This document shows, piece after piece, positions 51,053 to 56,031 of a stretch of DNA of 56,031 bases (the first letter of the stretch is position 1; each line of letters begins with the position of its first letter). The notes beneath the pieces were generated by a model. It searched no databases, was not told the origin of the DNA, and was given only the letters and a program-made list of their open reading frames with translations. The stretch is taken from the NCBI RefSeq assembly GCF_004342065.1, contig NZ_SLZU01000023.1, positions 1-56,031 on the forward strand, given 5' to 3'. The DNA comes from Primorskyibacter sedentarius. Lineage in GTDB: Bacteria; Pseudomonadota; Alphaproteobacteria; Rhodobacterales; Rhodobacteraceae. A program made the translations under genes and the position numbers.

Positions 51053-51357
51053 CTTTTTTTGCCTCGCGTCCCGAGCAACTGATGCGAGGCTTCGGCCAAA
51101 AAATCCCGTTCCACAACCAACTGGCCGATCTTCGAGTGCAGCTTGTCGACGTCCGCGGCGCTTACCTGTTCCGGAGCCCCGCCACGGCGCGTAAACGCCG
51201 TCGCCATGCTATCTATCGCTGCCCGCTTCCAAGTTCCGATCTGGGTCGGATGGACGCCATACTTCTTGAAAAGCTCAGCAAGCGTCATCTCCTCGCGGAT
51301 CGCTTCAAGCGCAACCTTGGCCTTGAACTCGGGCGAATGGTTCTTTCGTTTCTTCAT
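51049..51357 (-). CDS. IS3 family OrfA (transposase helix-turn-helix subunit)
   Basis: A 102-residue protein starting MKKRKNHSPEFKAKVALEAI at 51357. It has the IS3 HTH (MTLAELFKKYGVHPTQIGTWK) followed by a leucine-zipper-like helix (DKLHSKIGQLVVERDFLAEA). The 3' end overlaps orfB by four bases near the A7G slippery run. The gene is intact, but its partner is destroyed, so the element is inactive. Confidence 0.9.
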   Translation of the reverse strand: MKKRKNHSPEFKAKVALEAIREEMTLAELFKKYGVHPTQIGTWKRAAIDSMATAFTRRGGAPEQVSAADVDKLHSKIGQLVVERDFLAEASHQLLGTRGKKR

Positions 51358-51667
51358 TTAGGATCGTCACTCTCATCATGCGATCCACCTTAACCGCTGG
51401 CCTGAGTTGCCGCGACCACCTCTAGGCTCGAAAAACTCGGCGGAAGTTGAGTGGTAACTTTGTCCGCGCCGTACCAGTTCGAGCACTGCGCAGCGAACGG
51501 TTGCGCTTCCCGAAGTTGCCATTCCTGAACCGCGCGGCGAAGGAGGAGGGAGAGCCCTATTGTTCGATGCTGCGCAATGAACGAATTACGGCTTTGCCTT
51601 GCAAGGACTACAATAGTGCTTATGCAACTTTTCGGTTGTCGCGCATTTTACAAGAGCGGAGAAAAAC

Positions 51668-52183
51668 ATGCCTAACGAGACGCCAGACGACCGCGGTTCG
51701 CAAATACCCTACATTGTCAGGGCGGCGGAAATCGCCGGGATGGAAGGGCTCGTCAAGACGCATTTCCTCAACCAGAACGCACGCCGCAACAATAAGAGCC
51801 TGGGCGATTTGACGGGGCTGACAGGGTTCGGCTTCCACATCATTGAGGTCGAGCCAAGCTGCGAGACCACCGAACACCATGTCCATCATCACGAGGACGA
51901 GTGCGTTTATGTGCTGGAGGGCGAGGCAACGGCTGTGATCGGCGATGAAGCATATCCAATCGGACCGGGCGACTTCATCGGCTACCGGAAGGGTGGCCTT
52001 GCCCATTCGATCCGCAACACAGGCAAGACAACGCTACGCTGCATCGTGGTCGGAGAGAGACTGGCGCACGATGTGGGCGACTACCCGCATTTGGGTAAAC
52101 GTATTTACCGCCATGCGGGCTTGCCCTGGAACCTCGTCGATCATGATGCGATTGAGGAACCGAAAGCCGGAGAGAAGAAATAG
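51668..52183 (+). CDS. Cupin domain protein (171 aa)
   Basis: A 171-residue single-domain cupin starting at 51668 with GAGCGGAGA upstream. The first motif TEHHVHHHEDECVYVLEGE (about 77-95) carries the His-His-Glu metal ligands, and IGPGDFIGYRKGGLAHSIRN is the second motif with its histidine. It most resembles cupins annotated as putative sugar-binding or unknown-function proteins. It stands between IS remnants and repeat copy 3, so it may be cargo of the mobile region. Confidence 0.8.
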   Translation: MPNETPDDRGSQIPYIVRAAEIAGMEGLVKTHFLNQNARRNNKSLGDLTGLTGFGFHIIEVEPSCETTEHHVHHHEDECVYVLEGEATAVIGDEAYPIGPGDFIGYRKGGLAHSIRNTGKTTLRCIVVGERLAHDVGDYPHLGKRIYRHAGLPWNLVDHDAIEEPKAGEKK

Positions 52184-52494
52184 ACCTTCGCGGAAGGGGG
52201 CGAAAGTCAGCAAAGGTTCGCTGTGCCGCCTTTGGCCCTTGCCATGATCCTCGATCATGTCGCCGCGCCCTGGTTTGCGGCCCATTCGGGTGACGGTCGC
52301 ATGGGGCGCGGGGGTTTCGTCGCAAGCTCCGAACGCCCCGATCCTTTGTGGCACGGGCAATAGCCCGTGCGTCTGGGGACCGCCGGTCCCCCACCGCAAC
52401 CCTGTAAACCTGCACCCAAAGGGGTTTCCCCGACCTTCCTGCGCCTGCGGCTTCGTGCAGGCCGGGTGATCCCCCTCCCCTTTGGTTTTGATTT

Positions 52495-52982
52495 TCCACC
52501 TATTGGAGATAAACCACCGGCTTTCAGCCGGTCCGCTTCAGCGTATCTTGTTCTGATGTTCGTCAACCGCGCACACGCGATTTTACCACAGGTTCCACGT
52601 CGTCTGGGTCACGAAATACCGCTACAAGGTTCTTCAGGGCGCGATGCGGGAACGGCTCCGCGAGATCATCCGCCAGACCTGCGAGGAACTGGGCGTCCAT
52701 ATCGTACGCGGGGTGCTCGCGCGGGACCATGTCCACATGTTCCTGTCAATCCCGCCCAAGCTGTTGCTGTCGGACGTGATGCAGCGGATCAAGGGCCGGT
52801 CATCGCGTCGCATCCAGATGGAGTTTCCCGACTTGCGCAAGCGTTACTGGGGCAGACGGTTCTGGGCCAGCGTATACTTCTCGACCACCTCGGGAAATGT
52901 GACAGACGACATCATTATGCAGTACCTGGAATTACATTCCGCAAAATGATGCCACCGGCGTCAGCCGGTGTGTCGTTCACTT
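52495..52982 (+). mobile_element. IS200/IS605-type element (about 488 bp)
   Basis: Comparison with the empty site in repeat copy 2 defines the element to within two bases. The left end has hairpin ACCGGCT-TTC-AGCCGGT (52516-52532) and the right end CACCGGC-GTCA-GCCGGTG (52953-52970), the hairpins used by Y1 transposases. No target duplication is present, as expected for this family. It carries only tnpA. Confidence 0.88.
52644..52949 (+). CDS. tnpA: IS200/IS605 TnpA Y1 transposase (start uncertain)
   Basis: The frame from the internal ATG 52644 encodes 101 residues, including the HUH motif RDHVHMFLSIPP and the tyrosine nucleophile region DDIIMQYLELH. The conserved N-terminal strands (TRFYHRFHVVWVTKYRYK) are in the same frame upstream to about 52559, but no start codon is present there. 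An ATG at 52555 (MFVNRAH) is in another frame. The N-terminal part thus seems frameshifted, and the product may be incomplete and inactive. Confidence 0.8.
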   Translation: MRERLREIIRQTCEELGVHIVRGVLARDHVHMFLSIPPKLLLSDVMQRIKGRSSRRIQMEFPDLRKRYWGRRFWASVYFSTTSGNVTDDIIMQYLELHSAK

Positions 52983-53124
52983 CAGAGTTGCAGCGGTTCC
53001 CCCCCTGCCCTCGCCGGGTGACAGGCTTTCAGGAGAGGGGCGCGCTTCGCGCTTCCTCGCCAGAAACCCCGCCCCGATTTTCGGCAAAGACCGAACCGGG
53101 CGGCACCACGAACGAGCGCCACAC

Positions 53125-53175
53125 ATGGCATTTCAAGTTGTCGTCACCACCGAAGAAGGCATGACCAGCATTTAG
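53125..53175 (+). pseudogene. Truncated copy of the 83-aa gene at 41728
   Basis: The first 16 codons (MAFQVVVTTEEGMTSI) are identical to those at 41728. Then the sequence diverges and reaches TAG at 53173-53175. The break coincides with a perfect hairpin GGAGGCA-GATGAC-TGCCTCC at 53175-53194, the probable end of another element that removed the rest of the gene. Confidence 0.7.
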
Positions 53176-53203
53176 GAGGCAGATGACTGCCTCCAAGGCA
53201 CAG

Positions 53204-53410
53204 TCAGAGAATGATCTTTCTGCTGTCGATCGCACCCTCAAAGAAGGGACGATATCGTTCACTGCCTTTGACAGCCGCGTCGACTGTGCGGGCCATCTTG
53301 GCAGCGATTGAGGTATACGCCTTGCGGCGCAAATGGGTGTTGTGACGGTCTTTTGAGATGACGGGCTGGCACAAAATCAAGCCGGAGCTGTTCAGGACGC
53401 AGCCATACAA
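53204..53410 (-). pseudogene. C-terminal transposase-like remnant
   Basis: A minus-strand frame encodes HLRRKAYTSIAAKMARTVDA followed by RYRPFFEGA. This resembles the C-terminal tail of transposases, probably of an IS110-type group, but I am not certain of the family. It has no catalytic part. The hairpin at 53175-53194 may mark the element end. The region is a decayed mobile element between repeat copy 3 and the phasin gene. Confidence 0.35.
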
Positions 53411-53517
53411 CCTTCCGCGATGTGACAGCTAAGTCGTAGAGGCGCCGACCCGTAACGCAACGCGCCCAGTTTTTCACCCGAGCGGTATCCCTCGAGACCG
53501 GATCAAAATCCCTGCTT

Positions 53518-53551
53518 CACTGCAGTATTTCGGGGTTGAATTGCTGCAGTG
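53518..53551. promoter_or_regulatory. Inverted repeat in the phasin promoter, possible PhaR site
   Basis: CACTGCAG at 53518-53525 and CTGCAGTG at 53544-53551 form a perfect inverted repeat, 62 bases before the phasin start. PhaR regulators of related bacteria bind TGC-rich CTGC/GCAG sites near phasin genes. Assignment to PhaR is by analogy. Confidence 0.5.
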
Positions 53552-53612
53552 CGGCATTACATCGGGGATAACACTAAGCGACAAACGAAACACTCCCGAA
53601 AGGAGATTCATC

Positions 53613-54041
53613 ATGGCCAAGCAGAACGCAAAATCCGCAGCGAACGACATTCAGAACCTGTTCGGCCCGCAAGGCTATCAGAGCGTCTTCAAAACCTGGG
53701 CGAGCATGAATGAGCGCATGGCGTCAATCGCCATCCACGCCGGTACCCGGGCGAACGATATCGCAAGCGAGACCACGAAAGAAGCGCTCTCGAACATGCG
53801 CGACTTGACCAAAGTCCGCGACGCAGTTTCCGAATACGGCAATGCCTACAAGGACTTCGTGAAGAAGCAGGCAGAACTGTTCACGCGCGCCGCTCAGAAC
53901 TATTCGAACGAAACCCAGAGGGTCGGCACTAAGGCCGCGGAGCTTGCTTCCAAGTCCGGCGAAGAGATCAGCGACAAGGTGACCACCGCTGCCGAAGGCG
54001 TCGCTCAGACGGTCCACTCGGTGACCCAAAAGGCGGCCTGA
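53613..54041 (+). CDS. phaP: Phasin family protein
   Basis: A 142-residue amphipathic helical protein starting MAKQNAKSAANDIQNLFGPQ at 53613 with GAAAGGAG upstream. Phasins coat polyhydroxyalkanoate granules in the cytoplasm; the pattern with ANDIASETTKEALSNMRDL and a C-terminal Ala/Lys-rich tail fits the family. A terminator follows, so it is a single-gene unit. No PHA synthase gene is in the window. Confidence 0.88.
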   Translation: MAKQNAKSAANDIQNLFGPQGYQSVFKTWASMNERMASIAIHAGTRANDIASETTKEALSNMRDLTKVRDAVSEYGNAYKDFVKKQAELFTRAAQNYSNETQRVGTKAAELASKSGEEISDKVTTAAEGVAQTVHSVTQKAA

Positions 54042-54074
54042 GGCTGCAAGCTGTAGAGATCGACTGATGATGAG

Positions 54075-54107
54075 CGGCGAGTCCTGCAAGGAGCTCGCCG
54101 TTTACTT
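54075..54107 (+). terminator. Rho-independent terminator after the phasin gene
   Basis: CGGCGAG (54075-54081) pairs with CTCGCCG (54094-54100), with inner TCCT/AGGA pairing, and is followed by TTTACTTT. Confidence 0.75.
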
Positions 54108-54314
54108 TCGGCAGAAGGCGCTTGGATCTGGTCCGGCGCGGCGTGCGTTAACCTGCGAGGACTCGGCACTTCTGATCCACCAAAGCGCGACCAACACGGT
54201 GATGCGCGTTCGGGTGCTGCCTGACAGCCGACCCGACATCGTTCAAACTGGTTTTTTTGCAATTGTTCCTGCCTGTTTCGCGCGAGGAAGCCCAGTTTGT
54301 CGTGCCCCGTCAAA

Positions 54315-55448
54315 TCAGACGCTCGACAGTTGTGCGGCATCCTTTGCAATCAACATTGCCTCGGCGCTGGCCTGCCGTAACTGACCATTGGGCGACGGAT
54401 GATATGAGCAGAAATAGAGCCCCCGCGCCGCGGTTGCCCCGCCGCTGATTCGCGGCCGCCCGGTGGCATCCAGAACGTCGGCAGAGTCCGGCAACATGGA
54501 GCGCAGATCGACGCCATAGCCGGTAGAAAGGATCACGTTGTCAAAGGTTTCGGACGTCCCGTCGTCAAAGCGGATGTTTTCCTTGTCGAATGACACGATC
54601 CCCGGATGAACGGAAATGCGACCAGCCTTGATCTCTGACAGTGCGCCAATGTCGATCAGCGGGATCTTTCCATCTTCGACCACTTGGCGCAGTGGTCCTT
54701 TTTCAGCCTGACGCAGCCCGTAATCTTCGGGTCGCCCAATCAGGGCACGTACCACAGGCGCGGTCATCGCATCAGCGGCATGGGCTGGGAACAGCTTTCT
54801 CAGCAGGCCCATCGAGGTCGTCGGGATACCCAAAATCTCCTTAGGCAGGATGTTGATCGGACCGCGCACGCACAGGCCGACATCAATCCTAGCCTGCGCC
54901 AGATCAAGCGCGATTTCGCCGCCTGAATTGCCAAAGCCGACAACCAGCACACGCTTTCCATCGTATGGTTCGGGGTTCCGGTACGCAGAGGAATGCAGAA
55001 TATCGCCAGGAAACCTGTCCTGACCGGGCCAGTCCGGCAACCGTGGCGTTGCGTTTAGACCGGTGGCAATCACGACGATATCCGCAGTCTCGACACCATT
55101 CGCGTGCTCGACGCACCACGCTCCATCGTTGCGCTTGACAATATTGACGAGGCACCCGAACCCGATATCGAGCGCGAAAGTTTCGACATATCGCTTCAGA
55201 TAATCGATGACATCCGTGCGGGATGGGTAGCGCCCGGCGTCTTTGGGAAAAGCCAGATAGGGCAGGTTTGAACGGCCCCGCGAAGTGTGCAGGTGTAGCC
55301 GATCGTAATGCGCGTGCCAGGCCGGTCCGACCGTGTCGGCACGTTCCAGAATGCGTGTTTTCATGCCCGCCTTCTGTAGACAGACGGCTGTGGCAAGCCC
55401 CGCCGGCCCCGCGCCGATGACAATTGCCCTAGGATGGCTTTCGGTCAT
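54315..55448 (-). CDS. Flavin-containing monooxygenase (FMO/YUCCA-like)
   Basis: A 377-residue FAD/NADPH enzyme. The FAD motif is VIGAGPAGLATA near residue 10, the FMO identifying pattern is FPGDILHSSAY, the NADPH motif is VVGFGNSGGEIALDLA and VIATG is the linker. It is of the small YUCCA-like kind and would oxygenate a soft nucleophile or decarboxylate a keto acid. It is a lone gene between the phasin terminator and the second IS6 element, so genomic context gives no substrate. Confidence 0.88.
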   Translation of the reverse strand: MTESHPRAIVIGAGPAGLATAVCLQKAGMKTRILERADTVGPAWHAHYDRLHLHTSRGRSNLPYLAFPKDAGRYPSRTDVIDYLKRYVETFALDIGFGCLVNIVKRNDGAWCVEHANGVETADIVVIATGLNATPRLPDWPGQDRFPGDILHSSAYRNPEPYDGKRVLVVGFGNSGGEIALDLAQARIDVGLCVRGPINILPKEILGIPTTSMGLLRKLFPAHAADAMTAPVVRALIGRPEDYGLRQAEKGPLRQVVEDGKIPLIDIGALSEIKAGRISVHPGIVSFDKENIRFDDGTSETFDNVILSTGYGVDLRSMLPDSADVLDATGRPRISGGATAARGLYFCSYHPSPNGQLRQASAEAMLIAKDAAQLSSV

Positions 55449-55528
55449 TTTGGCCCTTAACTTGGAATCCTGATTTGGACTGCCTTGCCTGAGTCTACTG
55501 GCACAGAAGTTTTGATTTCAATAGCTGG

Positions 55529-56031
55529 TATTGCCAAGTTGTTGGTGGCCGGTTGTGAAGCATTGGCAACGGTTGGATCATGCCGCCATTTCGGCGGTGT
55601 AATCGGACCGGAGGCTGAATGCATCAGTGCGGGCGTGGCGGTATGAGGTTGCAGTAAGTCGATAGCGGCGCGGTCGGGAGATCAGGTTGATCTGGTCATG
55701 TGCTGACAGAAACCTTTGAGCCTGCCGGTGGGATTTGAATCGGCCAAATATTTTCTCTCGTTTACGCGTCGGCCTGTGCGACACTTCGATCGCATTGTTC
55801 GAACCCCTGTAGGCGCGATGATCCGCGCCCGGTGCCAGCTTACTGATGGGCTGGATGTAGCTGCGCAACTTGTCGGTGATCACGACCCGTGGTTCGCCGA
55901 ACAGGGTGAACAACCTTTGGAAGAACCGCTTTGCGGCCTTTGCGTTTCGGCGTGTTTGCACGAGAATATCGAGCACGTCGCCATTTGCGTCGATCGCGCG
56001 CCACAACCAATGTTTCTTGCCACGGATTGTA
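55529..56031 (-). mobile_element. IS6-family insertion sequence, copy 2 (cut by window end)
   Basis: It begins with the same inverted end, TATTGCCAAGTTGTTGG, as copy 1 and runs past the window edge. It is inverted relative to copy 1. The two are similar but not identical in the transposase and ends. Confidence 0.85.
55578..56031 (-). CDS. IS6 family transposase, partial
   Basis: The C-terminal 150 or so residues of the transposase are present, from the second catalytic Asp region (VVITDKLRSY) to the stop after SDYTAEMAA. Changes from copy 1 include PGADHRAYRGSNNAIE for AGADHRAHKDLNNAIE and NLISRPRRY for NLIFRPRRY. The N-terminus lies beyond the window. Confidence 0.9.
   Translation of the reverse strand, partial: TIRGKKHWLWRAIDANGDVLDILVQTRRNAKAAKRFFQRLFTLFGEPRVVITDKLRSYIQPISKLAPGADHRAYRGSNNAIEVSHRPTRKREKIFGRFKSHRQAQRFLSAHDQINLISRPRRYRLTATSYRHARTDAFSLRSDYTAEMAA

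Larger units (their letters stand above)
50709..51415 (-). mobile_element. IS3-family element remnant
   Basis: It contains an intact orfA, an orfB start, and an upstream end near 51415 (approximate). The right part of orfB and the right end are lost at the IS5 junction. An A7G run where orfA ends is the usual site for the minus-one frameshift that makes OrfAB in this family. Confidence 0.8.
52220..53124 (+). repeat. Hairpin-rich repeat, copy 3, interrupted by an IS200-type element
   Basis: It matches copies 1 and 2 from CTGTGCCGCC and ATGATCCTCGATCATGTC to the leader of a short gene at 53125. Its hairpin is CACGGGC-AATA-GCCCGTG at 52362-52379. At 52495-52982 the repeat is split by a complete IS200/IS605-type element. 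The flanks TTTTGATTT and CAGAGTTGCAG join to give the sequence seen at 41577-41600. Confidence 0.82.

Noticed and set aside
54067-54384. A 105-codon plus-strand frame after the phasin gene
   Set aside because: It begins in the terminator hairpin and runs antisense into the monooxygenase gene.
1-56031. CRISPR array or cas genes
   Set aside because: No regularly spaced short repeats and no Cas-like frame were noticed on either strand.

Overview
The window is GC-rich DNA that looks like a marine alphaproteobacterium of the Rhodobacterales (roseobacter) type. The signs are TRAP and tripartite tricarboxylate (TTT) solute transporters, sugar-acid and polyol catabolism, Cys-type sulfatases with their formylglycine-generating enzyme, a phasin, and small hypothetical genes of the kind seen on Rhodobacterales plasmids and islands. 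No rRNA, tRNA, replication or partition gene was recognised. The first half is mostly intact catabolic operons. From about 36 kb it is accessory DNA full of insertion-sequence remnants.

Layout. 1-94: right end of an IS3-like element. 349-1785: a DUF6880 protein. 2.1-10.6 kb: a GntR/FCD regulator, a TRAP transporter (DctPQM) and a converging six-gene operon (2-hydroxyacid dehydrogenase, RraA-like protein, DgoK, DgoA, SDR, cupin). Matching palindromic operators lie at both outer edges. 10.8-12.7 kb: a Doc toxin gene broken by a one-base deletion with an intact antitoxin, an IS200/IS605 remnant and small hypotheticals. 13.3-17.5 kb: a LysR regulator divergent from a detoxification-type operon (quinol monooxygenase, 53-aa protein, royal-jelly-like protein, quinone-reductase-like ADH, VOC protein).

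17.6-35.9 kb is the most notable system. An eleven-gene minus-strand operon encodes a choline-sulfatase-like sulfatase, an L-xylulose-reductase-like SDR, a xylitol-dehydrogenase-like enzyme, TctC-TctB-TctA, a second sulfatase, FGE, a SulP anion transporter, transketolase and transaldolase. A divergent LysR gene, a xylulokinase/aldo-keto reductase pair and a ribitol-dehydrogenase-like SDR flank it. Neither sulfatase nor FGE has a signal peptide. My reading is import of a sulfated pentose or pentitol, desulfation in the cytoplasm, sulfate disposal through SulP, redox conversion to D-xylulose, phosphorylation, and entry into the pentose phosphate pathway.

36-43 kb: an internally deleted IS21 element, then plasmid-type genes (a DUF4942/DNA-methylase protein and small partners) preceded by copies of a hairpin-rich repeat of about 430-525 bp. 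A third copy at 52.2-53.1 kb carries an IS200-type element. 43.4-56 kb is bounded by two inverted, non-identical IS6 copies. Between them lie a minus-strand operon of small conserved hypotheticals cut by IS6, a NTF2-like/Crp-Fnr gene group, IS110, a junction of IS5 and IS3 remnants with a 43-bp palindromic insertion, a cupin protein, a phasin and a YUCCA/FMO-like monooxygenase.
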